Shown: positions 45,449 through 53,784 of the stretch, one piece after another
How positions within the stretch are numbered: the stretch's first letter is position 1
Layout: every line of letters starts with the position of its first letter
Assembly: GCA_025938935.1 (NCBI GenBank)
Contig: JAPCWB010000001.1
Location: forward strand, 124,001-188,000
Source of the DNA: Novosphingobium sp. MW5
GTDB taxonomy: Bacteria > Pseudomonadota > Alphaproteobacteria > Sphingomonadales > Sphingomonadaceae
DNA length: 64,000 nucleotides
Direction of reading: 5' to 3'
Position numbers and translations under genes: made by a program
Notes under the pieces: generated by a model
What the model saw: only the letters and a program-made list of their open reading frames with translations
Told to the model about the DNA's origin: nothing
Databases searched by the model: none

Positions 45449-45620
45449 TTGGGGCAGCCGGGCCATCCCAGTGCAGGTGCTGCACCCAATTCGCGCCTGA
45501 CCAGATAGCCGCGTACATGGTTGCATTATCATGGCTGGAACGACATGAAAGGGTGCCACGGGCGCCCATCGGTCAGACAGCTTGCCGTCAGCGTGGCCAA
45601 CCGATCGGAGACTTGCTTAA

Positions 45621-46868
45621 ATGTCGACTGTGGAACGGATGCCAGCCGGTGCCGAATTCGCGACCTTTGACCGAGTCAACCTGTACAGCGCCGGTCTGTC
45701 AGGCACTAACCTTGAGCGCGGCAGCTCGCATAACCTGCGGGTGACGCTCCAGGCCATTCGCCTCAATGCGCCGATTACCAAAGTAGAGCTGGCTGAGATC
45801 ACCGGGCTCACGCCTCCATCGATCACGAACATCACCCGCAAATTACTGCTTGAAGGCCTGATCGTCGAAGCAGGGCGTCGTCGCGGCGAGCGCGGCCAAC
45901 CCGCGCTCAAACTGGCCATCAACCCCGACGGCGCATTCTCGATCGGCATCAACATCGACCGCGATCACATCACCATGGTCGCACTGGATTTTCTCGGCCG
46001 GGTCCGCGCCCGGGTTTCGGAGGAGATCGACTTTGCGATGCCTGACCAGGTTGCCGATTTCTTCCATCGTAACATCGAAGCCATACGCGGTGCGGGCGAA
46101 ATCGACATGGATCGCATCGCCGGTGTGGGCGTCGCCATGCCCGATGATTTCAGTCGGGTCGATCTGCCGCAACGCCCAAGCGGCTTCGGGATCTGGGAAA
46201 CGGTCGATCTGAAGGCCCTGCTTGGCGGGCGCGACTGGGATGTATTTGTCGAGAATGACGCCAGCGCGGCGGCAATCGGTGAACTGCAATTCGGCCATGG
46301 CCGAACCGCCCAAACTTTTTTTTATCTGCTGATTACCGCCGGACTCGGCGGCGGGTTGGTCATCGATGGTCATCCAGTCCGCGGTGCATCGGGGCGCAGC
46401 GGCGAAATCGGGTTCCTCCCGATCGGAAAGGCGCGCCGCAATCCGGCTAGTTTGCAGGATGTCGTTTCGCTTTCGGGCCTGTTCAGTCACCTTGCCGAGG
46501 CTGGTTACCCCGAAGTCGATGCCATTCGCCTGCGCAAACTGGACGGCAAGTTAGCCCAGGAAGCCTTTAGCTGGGCCGAAAAGGCGGCCGATCTGCTATG
46601 CGATCCGCTGCTGGTGATTAATGCAGTGATCGATCCCGAAGCCATTTTCATTGGGGGGCGCTTGCCGGCCGAGCTGGTCGACCTGGTGTGCGATCGGCTG
46701 GCGGTCAATATTCGGCGGCGCGGCGCTTCGCTACCAGCCCGTTCACCCGTGCGCCGTGCAGCCCTGGCCGAAGATGCCGCGGCAATGGGCGCGGCCATTC
46801 TACCCTTCTCGAACCGATTCCTTCCGTCGCGCGCGGCCCTGATGAAAACCGAAGGCATGGCTGACTGA
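45621..46868 (+). CDS. ROK family transcriptional repressor (NagC/XylR-like)
   Basis: A 415-residue ROK protein with an N-terminal winged helix (NLRVTLQAIRLNAPITKVELAEITGLTPPSITNITRKLLLEGL) and a C-terminal sugar-kinase-like domain: FSIGINIDRDHITMVALD, VENDASAAAIGELQFGHG and LLITAGLGGGLVIDG. It senses a free or phosphorylated sugar and should repress the locus without glycan. It closes the polysaccharide locus on the same strand, 172 bases after the sulfatase; I see no gene in that gap. The usual zinc-binding cysteine cluster of ROK proteins is not evident. Confidence 0.85.
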   Translation: MSTVERMPAGAEFATFDRVNLYSAGLSGTNLERGSSHNLRVTLQAIRLNAPITKVELAEITGLTPPSITNITRKLLLEGLIVEAGRRRGERGQPALKLAINPDGAFSIGINIDRDHITMVALDFLGRVRARVSEEIDFAMPDQVADFFHRNIEAIRGAGEIDMDRIAGVGVAMPDDFSRVDLPQRPSGFGIWETVDLKALLGGRDWDVFVENDASAAAIGELQFGHGRTAQTFFYLLITAGLGGGLVIDGHPVRGASGRSGEIGFLPIGKARRNPASLQDVVSLSGLFSHLAEAGYPEVDAIRLRKLDGKLAQEAFSWAEKAADLLCDPLLVINAVIDPEAIFIGGRLPAELVDLVCDRLAVNIRRRGASLPARSPVRRAALAEDAAAMGAAILPFSNRFLPSRAALMKTEGMAD

Positions 46869-47266
46869 CCCTCATTACTGCTGCCGTAGGCGCAGCCTGC
46901 GCGCGACAAGGACACACCCGGATTCCACCACCAATGTTGGCCCAGCAAGTCATAATGGGATCTCGCTGCGGCATTCGGGAATAAGGGGATTTCCTTGAAA
47001 GCTTCGGACTTCAGCGCAATCAAGCGCTTCTGCAATTACTGGTTTGAAAGGGTTGCGGCCCTAACAACAGATTCGGCGCTATAGGAACATGTCTCGATCA
47101 TCGCCAATTGGAATGACAGAGTTGGCACCATCGCGGATGCAAGTCGTCAGATCGGGATTTGATGTGCTTCCGTACAGCCAAAATGCAAAGAGCTGGCTGC
47201 CATTGACCGCAATCTGCTAAGCAGCCGCCCAAAGCTGCCATTCCGGAGTGTCCCCAAAAGCAGACA
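46869..47266. other. 398-bp gap between glycan locus and mobile-element genes
   Basis: Only short reading frames without recognisable motifs occur. The stretch probably contains the left boundary of the inserted element, because gene content changes here, but I found no convincing direct repeat with the right side. A weak similarity CCAAAAGCAG (near 47253) to CCAAAAAGCAG (near 52372) is too short to call an attachment site. Confidence 0.4.
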
Positions 47267-47857
47267 TCAACATTGCTGTGTCCACCAGTTGGGCCAACAC
47301 ACCTTCTCTGGTGTACGAGTAACGTTCCAAACAACAGACTGCTCTTTAGCGCCGAGCCGGCGCTCCCCAAGCCGGGCGAGCGCAGCCTCGACGATCCAAG
47401 GTTCCAGCAAAGTATGTGCGGTGTCGCGATAAGGATCGAGCACCTTCCCGATCCTTAGAGGTTCAATCGCTGTGTTGACCGAGCCGGGTTTGACGCTCCG
47501 CCAGATGATCGTCGTGATCCGGTCATCTCCTGGCATCCTCCTCCGCGCCCGGGCCTCTTCGATTGCGGCGAGCGCAGTGCGGGCGGCTGCACTATCTCCC
47601 TGCAGGCCCCGCCGGGTGATGTGCAGGATGAACGCTTCGGCAGCCGTCATTCGGCGGACCGTGCCGTTTTCCTGCACGGTCACCATCTGGCCAAGCACGG
47701 TGTGGTATGGTGCAAGCCGCTTGCTCCCCTTGGGACGCCCCTTGGGATTACCGGACTGTCGCTTCCGGAACTTGCCTGCAGCGGGCGGGCGGCCTTTGCC
47801 AACGGGAGGACCTTCGTCATCTGACGCCGAACCCGGCTCCGCTGGCATCACCTCCAT
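47267..47857 (-). CDS. DUF5681 domain protein (1)
   Basis: A 196-residue protein with the DUF5681 opening FRKRQSGNPKGRPKGSKRLAP, a basic Gly-Pro-rich motif likely to bind nucleic acid. A helical region AAEAFILHITRRGLQGDSAAARTALAAIEEARARR follows. Such genes are commonly found beside phage-like terminase and DNA methyltransferase genes. The C-terminus (CWPNWWTQQC) looks improvised, so the gene may be truncated by the element boundary. It overlaps the next DUF5681 stop by 10 bases. Confidence 0.68.
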   Translation of the reverse strand: MEVMPAEPGSASDDEGPPVGKGRPPAAGKFRKRQSGNPKGRPKGSKRLAPYHTVLGQMVTVQENGTVRRMTAAEAFILHITRRGLQGDSAAARTALAAIEEARARRRMPGDDRITTIIWRSVKPGSVNTAIEPLRIGKVLDPYRDTAHTLLEPWIVEAALARLGERRLGAKEQSVVWNVTRTPEKVCWPNWWTQQC

Positions 47858-48384
47858 TTCAGGGTCTCGGGCATATGGGTGCAGCGCTTGATGTCGGCGA
47901 TGTCCTTTTCCTCAAGCGTGCGCCTGCGGCCACGGTCGAGTGCGGCTTGCACCGCCCAGGGCTGCAACTTGACCCGGTCGTACTCATCGTTCGGGCCGAA
48001 GTCCCGAGGATCGGGAACAACTATCTCGAGCACGCGCATCGCCTCGTGAGCATTGGTGGGATCTTCCTTGTGCTTCCATTCGTAAGGGCGGACCTTCGGC
48101 GAAGTACTCTTGCTCTCTTTCTCGGCAAGCCAGCGCTCCCGCTTCTCGATCATCTTGAGCACTGCGCGCACCGACATGCGGCTCCCCTTGAGCGCGGCCT
48201 GGTAGGTCTGGAGCTGAAGCGCCTCGTCGACTGTGAGTTCTCTTTCCACGCCATTCTGGGTCACCGTGAGTGTCTTGTCGAAGATGATGTTGAACGCCGA
48301 TACGTCGGGCCGGCGCTTCTTCGGCCGGCCCTTGGGGTTGCCAGACTGCCCCTTGGCGAACCGGGTCGATGCCGTGCTACTCAT
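47848..48384 (-). CDS. DUF5681 domain protein (2)
   Basis: A 178-residue paralogue with FAKGQSGNPKGRPKKRRPD and VDEALQLQTYQAALKGSRMSVRAVLKMIEKRERWLAEKE, paralleling the helical region of the first copy. Its ATG overlaps the methyltransferase stop (ATGA), so the three genes form one operon. Function unknown; a DNA-packaging or DNA-binding accessory role is inference from usual neighbours. Confidence 0.75.
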   Translation of the reverse strand: MSSTASTRFAKGQSGNPKGRPKKRRPDVSAFNIIFDKTLTVTQNGVERELTVDEALQLQTYQAALKGSRMSVRAVLKMIEKRERWLAEKESKSTSPKVRPYEWKHKEDPTNAHEAMRVLEIVVPDPRDFGPNDEYDRVKLQPWAVQAALDRGRRRTLEEKDIADIKRCTHMPETLKWR

Positions 48385-49796
48385 TCAGCAGCCTCCGCAG
48401 CCTCACGGTGCGCAAGAACGGCCTGCTTGCCGGTGAGCTGCTCCCAGCGGGTGATTGCGACATCGACGTAGGCCGGATCGATATCGACGCCCCGGAAGCG
48501 CCTTCCCACTCGCTCTGCCGCGATCAGGCTGGTGCCTGAACCGAGGAAGATGTCGAGGACCAGCTCGCCCTGGCGGGTAACATCGCAGATGGCGTCGGCG
48601 ACCATGGCGACCGGTTTCACCGTGGGATGCAACGCAAGGTCCTCGCTGCGGCTGCCGCGCATCGAGTTGACCGAAGCATAGTCCCAGACATTGGTTCGAT
48701 TGCGCCCGTGCCTGCCGAGCTCGACCGTGTTGGTGTGGGTCGCGCCGGGTACGCGGTAGACGAACACCATCTCGTGCTTGGAGCGATAGAGCGAGCCCAT
48801 GCCGGCATTGCTCTTGTTCCACATGCACATGTTGAGCAGGGTATCGTAGATGGGCATGGCAGCCGCGCTGACGTCGTCCAGATGCCGCCAGTCCATGCAG
48901 ACAAAGTGGACCGCGCCGGGCCGCGATACCTGGACGCATGTACCCAGAGTTTGCCCAAGGAACTCGCGGAACGCCGAGGTGGTCATTTCGCCCGAGGCCA
49001 TCGCAAACTCGCGGTGACGCCCCTTGGCATTGGCATGGCCATTGATCTTCACGTTGTAGGGCGGATCAAGGAACGCCGCGTCGATCGCGCCCTCACCGAT
49101 CACTTCGCGCAGGAACGCGATCTCCCGCCCGTCACCGCAGCCGATGCGGTGCTCGCCGAGCTGCCAGATGTCTCCGGGCATGGTGCGAGGATTTTCCGGG
49201 ACGGCAGGAATGACCTCGTCGTCTGGGTCTTCGCTGTCTTTCAGGATCACATCGATCTCGCCCGAACTAAACCCGGTGAGGCCGAGGTCGATGTCGAGCA
49301 GCGACAGGTCGGCAAGCTCGAGCTTCAGGATCTCGACGTCCCAGCTGGCACCCAGAGCGATCTTGTTGTCGGCAAGTCTGAGCGCGCGGACCTGGGCATC
49401 GCTGAGCCCGGCGATCTCGATAACCGGCACTTCGGCAAGGCCCAGCTGTTTTGCCGCGAGCAGGCGGCCGTGGCCTGCGATCACCTTGCCCGATGGCTCG
49501 GCGAGCACCGGGTTGGTAAACCCGAACGCGCGGATCGAGGCGGCGATCTGGTCGATCTGCCGCTTGGGATGCGTACGCGCATTGCGAGGGTCGGGCACGA
49601 GGCTGGCGGTCGGCCAATAGGCGACGGCGAGCGGGCGATCGGCAGGCGGGGCTACCGAGAGGGGCGAGATCGGCCATTGCGTACATATGCAGAACGTTCT
49701 CTTTTTGTCCAGAGCTGGCCATACGCAAGTTGGGGATAATTCCGGGGACGCCGGCCGCGCCCAGATTGCACTGGACTGCCGGGCAAAGCCGAGCAT
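48381..49796 (-). CDS. ParB-domain / DNA N4- or N6-adenine methyltransferase fusion
   Basis: The N-terminal part is a ParB/Srx-like domain (PDPRNARTHPKRQIDQIAASIRAFGF and KVIAGHGRLLAAKQLG). The C-terminal part is an amino-methyltransferase with the catalytic DPPYN motif and the SAM motif FLGSGTSLIAAERVGR, in the beta-class order (DPPY before FxGSGT). Such fusions are common on phages and integrative elements. The start is uncertain. The frame is open far upstream, ATG 49796 has no site, and a well-placed ATG (49677 or 49687) lies in another frame, giving MADLAPL. A one-base deletion near the N-terminus is therefore possible. It is divergent from the recombinase cassette. Confidence 0.78.
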   Translation of the reverse strand: MLGFARQSSAIWARPASPELSPTCVWPALDKKRTFCICTQWPISPLSVAPPADRPLAVAYWPTASLVPDPRNARTHPKRQIDQIAASIRAFGFTNPVLAEPSGKVIAGHGRLLAAKQLGLAEVPVIEIAGLSDAQVRALRLADNKIALGASWDVEILKLELADLSLLDIDLGLTGFSSGEIDVILKDSEDPDDEVIPAVPENPRTMPGDIWQLGEHRIGCGDGREIAFLREVIGEGAIDAAFLDPPYNVKINGHANAKGRHREFAMASGEMTTSAFREFLGQTLGTCVQVSRPGAVHFVCMDWRHLDDVSAAAMPIYDTLLNMCMWNKSNAGMGSLYRSKHEMVFVYRVPGATHTNTVELGRHGRNRTNVWDYASVNSMRGSRSEDLALHPTVKPVAMVADAICDVTRQGELVLDIFLGSGTSLIAAERVGRRFRGVDIDPAYVDVAITRWEQLTGKQAVLAHREAAEAAE

Positions 49797-49871
49797 TGGT
49801 CGTCGTGCCCGGCCAGCCGGGCTCGTGGCGGTAGCGGCCGGGATAGTCCCGCGCCGCACCGGAGAACCGCG

Positions 49872-50186
49872 ATGACTAACACCACCAACCCGGCGCCTGC
49901 GAAGAAGCCGCGCCGCATGGCCCGCGAGCCGCAGAGCGGCGCGAGCTTTGATCCGCAGCCTGAGCAGCCCGCCAAGACTTCCACGAAGACGCCATCGAAG
50001 CTCGACCAGGTCGAGGCGCTGCTGCGCGCGAGCACCGGCGCCAGCATTGCCGAGATCATGGCCGCGACCGGCTGGCAGCAGCACTCGGTCCGAGGCGCGA
50101 TGGCGGGCGCGCTCAAGAAGCGCGGTCTGGTGATCACCTCGGACAAGGCCGGCGGCACCCGCCGCTACCGCGCGAGCGCGGCATGA
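49872..50186 (+). CDS. DUF3489 protein
   Basis: A 104-residue protein with a basic, proline-rich N-terminus and the DUF3489 winged-helix-like domain KLDQVEALLRASTGASIAEIMAATGWQQHSVRGAMAGALKKRGLVITSDKAGGTRRYR. It overlaps the DUF2924 gene by 4 bases. The trio DUF3489, DUF2924 and serine recombinase recurs in alphaproteobacterial genomes. This small protein may regulate or assist the recombinase, which is inference from the operon. Confidence 0.85.
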   Translation: MTNTTNPAPAKKPRRMAREPQSGASFDPQPEQPAKTSTKTPSKLDQVEALLRASTGASIAEIMAATGWQQHSVRGAMAGALKKRGLVITSDKAGGTRRYRASAA

Positions 50187-50593
50187 GTGGCGTAAGGATC
50201 GAGGACAGTATCCGCGTGATCGAGCAGCTCGATCTCGACGGACTACGATCAGAATGGGCGCGCCATTACGGCGCGCCCCCGCCGCTGCGCTCGGTCACCA
50301 TCCTGCGCCTGATGCTGGCATGGCGGCTGCAGGCCGATGCGCACGGAGGGTTAGACGCCGACACCCGCCGCGCGCTGGCGAAGAAGGGCCGCATCAAGGC
50401 CGAGGGGCTGGAACTCGGCGTCGGTGCCCGGCTTACCCGAAACTGGATGGGCAAGACCCACGAGGTGATCGTCGAAGAGAGTGGATTCCGCTGGGAGGAA
50501 CGCACCTACCGCAGCCTGTCAGCGGCCGCGACCGCGATCGCCGGCAGCCGCTGGAACGGCCCGCGGTTCTTTGGGCTTAGGGAAGCGCCATGA
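50183..50593 (+). CDS. DUF2924 protein
   Basis: A 136-residue DUF2924 member: LDLDGLRSEWARHYGAPPPLRSVTILRLMLAWRLQADAHGGLD, then GARLTRNWMGKTHEVIVEESGFRWEERTYRSLSAAATAIAGSRWNGPRFFGL. The last segment is an RNA/DNA-binding-like beta fold resembling the wing seen in phage repressor-linked proteins. It overlaps both neighbours by 4 bases and is presumably an accessory factor of the recombinase. No enzymatic motif is seen. Confidence 0.87.
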   Translation: MSGVRIEDSIRVIEQLDLDGLRSEWARHYGAPPPLRSVTILRLMLAWRLQADAHGGLDADTRRALAKKGRIKAEGLELGVGARLTRNWMGKTHEVIVEESGFRWEERTYRSLSAAATAIAGSRWNGPRFFGLREAP

Positions 50594-52152
50594 AGCGCTG
50601 CGCGATCTACACCCGCAAGAGCTCGGACGAAGGGCTCGAGCAGGAGTTCAACAGCCTCGATGCCCAGCGCGAGGCGGGAGAAGCCTATGTGAAGAGCCAG
50701 GCCAGCGAAGGCTGGCGGGCATCGGCAACCCGCTATGACGATGGCGGGTTCTCCGGCGGTACCATGGAACGGCCTGGCCTGAGGCGCCTGCTTGCCGATA
50801 TCGATTCAGGGCTGATCGATGTCGTGGTGGTCTACAAGATCGACCGGCTGACCCGCAGCCTTGCCGACTTCGCCCGCATCGTCGAACAGTTCGATGCGAA
50901 TGAAGTCAGCTTCGTCTCGGTGACGCAGGCGTTCAACACCACTTCGTCGATGGGCCGGCTGACACTCAATGTCCTGCTCTCGTTTGCCCAGTTCGAGCGC
51001 GAGGTCACCGGCGAGCGCATCCGCGACAAGATCGCTGCCTCCAAGGCCAAGGGCATGTGGATGGGGGGTACCCTGCCACTGGGCTACGATGCGCCGCTGC
51101 CCGGCACCCACGTGCTGCGCGTGAACGAGACCGAGGCAGCAACCGTGCGATGCATGTTCACGCGGTACCTTGAACTTGGCTCGGTGCACCGGCTTGTCGA
51201 GGTGCTGCAGGACCAGGGTATCGTCTCGAAGCGACGAGTGACAGTGGCCGGTAAGGAACTCGGTGGCCTGCCGTTCAGTCGCGGGGCGCTGTTCCACTTG
51301 CTGCGCAATCGAACCTACCTCGGCAAGATCACTCACGGCGCGCTGGTCCACGAAGGACAGCACGAGGCGATCATTGACGAAGACCTGTTCGCGGCCGTGC
51401 AGACACGGCTTGATCTGCAGAAGCGCCGGCACGGCAACAAGGCCGAGAGCCGGGTCGCCAAGGCCCCGCTCACCGGGCGGCTGTTCGATTCAGCCGATCA
51501 GCCGATGACGCCGTCGTTCTCGCGCGGCCGCTCCGGGCGGGTCTACCGCTATTACGTGTCAGCAGCGCTGCAGCAGGGCGGTGGCACAACCAAGGACAAT
51601 ACCTCGCGCGTGTCGGCGGTCGCGCTCGAGAAGATCCTGGCACAGGCGTTGGGCAGACTCTTGCCGACCTCGGGTCATCCCTTCGGGCAAGTGAACAAGG
51701 TCACGTTGCGGCACGACCGGATCGAATTGGCGATTCCATCAAAGTTCGGTCGCGAAGCAGTTTCTCAATGTCTGGAGGGCGAAGAAGTCGTCCCACTGGA
51801 CCGCGCTACCAGCCTACTCATTCTGCCCGTCACTTTCTCCTCCCGCCGCGGTGCGAGGACGATCGCGAGCGGTGCGAGGCTGGACGTCCAGCCCGATCCA
51901 GTGCTCATCGCCGCGCTGCGCAAGGCGCACCGGATGCTGGAATGTGATGGAGGCGGCAGGCCGGTCCTCCATGCCTCGCCCACCTCGGGATACGAGCGGC
52001 GCCTTGTTCGGCTGGCGTTTCTTGCTCCCGCAATCCAGGCCGACATCCTCGCCGGGCGCCAGCCCCGACATGTCAATCTCGAGGCACTGATCAAGGCGGA
52101 CATTCCGCCCGGATGGGATGACCAGCGCACCACGCTGCGCTGGCACGGCTGA
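50590..52152 (+). CDS. Large serine recombinase
   Basis: A 520-residue site-specific recombinase. The resolvase domain (about 1-150) has the nucleophile in IYTRKSSDEGLEQEFNSLDAQREA, the Arg-rich YKIDRLTRSLADFA and GRLTLNVLLSFAQFEREVTGERIRDKI. A recombinase domain follows (about 160-270, FSRGALFHLLRNRTYLGKITHG). The C-terminus lacks an obvious four-Cys zinc ribbon, which many integrases of this class carry. It could integrate or excise the surrounding element. Attachment sites usually lie close to the integrase gene, and the repeat cluster directly after its stop is a candidate. Confidence 0.9.
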   Translation: MKRCAIYTRKSSDEGLEQEFNSLDAQREAGEAYVKSQASEGWRASATRYDDGGFSGGTMERPGLRRLLADIDSGLIDVVVVYKIDRLTRSLADFARIVEQFDANEVSFVSVTQAFNTTSSMGRLTLNVLLSFAQFEREVTGERIRDKIAASKAKGMWMGGTLPLGYDAPLPGTHVLRVNETEAATVRCMFTRYLELGSVHRLVEVLQDQGIVSKRRVTVAGKELGGLPFSRGALFHLLRNRTYLGKITHGALVHEGQHEAIIDEDLFAAVQTRLDLQKRRHGNKAESRVAKAPLTGRLFDSADQPMTPSFSRGRSGRVYRYYVSAALQQGGGTTKDNTSRVSAVALEKILAQALGRLLPTSGHPFGQVNKVTLRHDRIELAIPSKFGREAVSQCLEGEEVVPLDRATSLLILPVTFSSRRGARTIASGARLDVQPDPVLIAALRKAHRMLECDGGGRPVLHASPTSGYERRLVRLAFLAPAIQADILAGRQPRHVNLEALIKADIPPGWDDQRTTLRWHG

Positions 52153-52386
52153 ACAGGCGATTCTGCCTGTTATTGCACCGAACAGGGCCTGTTATGCGCA
52201 ATAACAGGCCCTGTTCTGCCATTTAGAGCCCCTGTTATGGCATTTAACAGGGAAGGCTGTTTTGAAGCTCGAAAGTGGCTGAAATCTGCGGCCCGCAGCG
52301 AGCTGCGATGGCCATCCTGCCCTCAAATGCCCTGTTTTGACCGTCGAAATTTATGTTTTTCCCTGTTAATGCCAAAAAGCAGGGAA
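52151..52386. repeat. Cluster of CCTGTT/AACAGG repeats in inverted pairs
   Basis: At least nine copies of CCTGTT or its complement lie within 236 bases after the recombinase stop. Perfect pairs include CCTGTTAT (52188-52195) with ATAACAGG (52201-52208), and CCCTGTTA (52230-52237) with TAACAGGG (52245-52252). Near-palindromes AACAGG-G-CCTGTT (52182-52193) and AACAGG-C-CCTGTT (52203-52215) share the same halves. Later copies are near 52330 and 52361, and CAGGGAA near 52380 pairs with TTCCCTG. The spacing is irregular. Possible roles are an attachment/accessory region for the recombinase or multiple operator sites. Confidence 0.65.
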
Positions 52387-52753
52387 ACTGGACTGATTAC
52401 GATCCGTGCGGAGACAGGGTCCACGCCAAGCCTCAGAAGGGGGCTGAGACGGCAGCAACCTCGGCGCCCTGATCCGGTTTGGGCCGCGCAAGCCCGCGCA
52501 CACCGCGGCGTTGCGCGGAGACCCTGTTCACAGAGACTGGTGCTGGGGTCGCTGGCGGAGCGGGAGGGATTCTAATGCCTTCAAAAAGAAGAAACTATTC
52601 AGATTTTTGCAAATTCCACTCAGATAGTCCCTACCGCCATCCCTATCGTTAACCGGCATTGGAAACTTGAGGCCCTCAGGACGGTGATATGCCGTCTAAG
52701 GTCGGGACCGTAAGTGATTTTCGCATGTCTAGTTTTACCAACACCAGCACCAG
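52387..52753. other. Intergenic region between mobile element and secretion cluster
   Basis: I see no gene in these 367 bases. A small hairpin GACGG-N7-CCGTC near 52680-52696 lies about 60 bases past the prepilin peptidase stop (minus strand) and could help end that transcript. The right boundary of the mobile element should lie within or just before this stretch. Confidence 0.4.
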
Positions 52754-53263
52754 TCAGCTGACGATCCTGAAACCACCCCCTGCGTATCCAGTGATCACGC
52801 ATGCAATTGCGGAAATGAGGAGCAACGTGCCGAGTGGAAGACGAAGCGTTGGCCAAGGGCCCTTGAACTGGCCCGTGATACGTAGACCTAGGGTCATCGC
52901 CAGTCCTAAAAAAGATGCGAGAGCGACAGTTTCGGGCAGAACTTGCCATCCGAGCCATGCGCCAATACCCGCCAACAAGATCGGGTCTCCTCCTCCCATG
53001 CCGGTTTGTTTCCTAAGCCAAAGGTAGAGGATGGCAACTATTTGGAGTGCCAAGTAGCCGAGAATTGCGCCTTGGTACCTATCGGCAACCGGGGTGCCAA
53101 ATGCCTCTCCGCTCATCAATAGTCCCGAAGCGCAGAACGATAGGTTTACCCCAAGAGGCAGCTTTAACGTACAGGCATCCGATACTGCGAGCACACCCAG
53201 CTGGGCGAGAAATGCAATCGTCGCTAGCACAGGGAAAAAGTCAGTTGCAGTAGTATCGCTCAC
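52754..53263 (-). CDS. Type IV prepilin peptidase, A24 domain only (GspO/CpaA-like)
   Basis: A 169-residue membrane aspartyl protease with only the A24 peptidase core. The first catalytic Asp is in LAVSDACTLKLPLGVN and the second in GMGGGDPILLAGIGAWLGW (the G-x-G-D motif). It lacks the N-terminal cysteine-rich methyltransferase domain of full-length GspO/PilD, as in CpaA/TadV proteins. The start is GTG 53263 after GAGG, immediately behind the preceding stop. It should process the pseudopilins GspG, GspJ and GspK encoded at the other end of this cluster. Confidence 0.82.
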   Translation of the reverse strand: MSDTTATDFFPVLATIAFLAQLGVLAVSDACTLKLPLGVNLSFCASGLLMSGEAFGTPVADRYQGAILGYLALQIVAILYLWLRKQTGMGGGDPILLAGIGAWLGWQVLPETVALASFLGLAMTLGLRITGQFKGPWPTLRLPLGTLLLISAIACVITGYAGGGFRIVS

Positions 53264-53265
53264 GG

Positions 53266-53784
53266 CTAACCTCGCCTCTTGGGTGTCCCAAACGCCGCAC
53301 GGCCTTTGTTGTCGAACACGACGTCTAGAGTGATGGTGGCGATTTTCGCACGCCAAGGTGCGCCAAGCTGATGCGGCGGAAGGACCTCAACTGATTTTCC
53401 AGGAAATTTTACTGATGCTTGCTTCAGGATGGCATCGACCGGCGCGTAGCTACGACATATCAGCCCTTCCCTGGGAAGTGCATCTTTGGTGAGCTGTCGG
53501 CGCAGAATTCTAATCCTGTAGTCGTTCGGATTGACTTCCACCCATTGCCGTTCAGTGCGTGATGCGATAGTTAATACCGCTGAGCCTCCAAGCTGTGGTG
53601 CAGCTCGGTATGACAGCAGCATGCTTCCGTACAAACTCGCTTGGGCCACAGCGACTTGCGCCGCCGCTGTGCCCCGATATGGCGTAGTCTTCTGCGGTCG
53701 GGCAGCTTTCGCTCCGGCCATGGCTGGCCCTGAGGGTGCTAAGATCAGCAAGAGGAACGCAATCAGGCCTGTGCCTCGCCTCAC
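53266..53784 (-). CDS. Secreted protein of unknown function in the copper/T2SS cluster
   Basis: A 172-residue protein with a clear Sec signal (GLIAFLLLILAPSGPAMAGA). The mature part has regions ASLYGSMLLSYRAAPQLGGSAVLTIASRTERQWVEVNPNDYRIRIL and APWRAKIATITLDVVFDNKGRAAFGTPKRRG, predominantly beta by eye, with one Cys (GLICRSY). No family recognised. It overlaps the SCO gene by 4 bases and abuts the prepilin peptidase, so it belongs to the operon and may be a periplasmic partner of the secreted oxidase. Confidence 0.65.
   Translation of the reverse strand: MRRGTGLIAFLLLILAPSGPAMAGAKAARPQKTTPYRGTAAAQVAVAQASLYGSMLLSYRAAPQLGGSAVLTIASRTERQWVEVNPNDYRIRILRRQLTKDALPREGLICRSYAPVDAILKQASVKFPGKSVEVLPPHQLGAPWRAKIATITLDVVFDNKGRAAFGTPKRRG

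Noticed and set aside
47253..52382. Attachment-site pair CCAAAAGCAG / CCAAAAAGCAG flanking the mobile element
   Set aside because: The match is only about ten bases with an indel, common by chance, and lies inside the repeat cluster on the right side.
52151..52386. CRISPR array
   Set aside because: The repeats are only 6-8 bases, unevenly spaced and in both orientations. There are no 25-40-base direct repeats, no uniform spacers and no cas genes.
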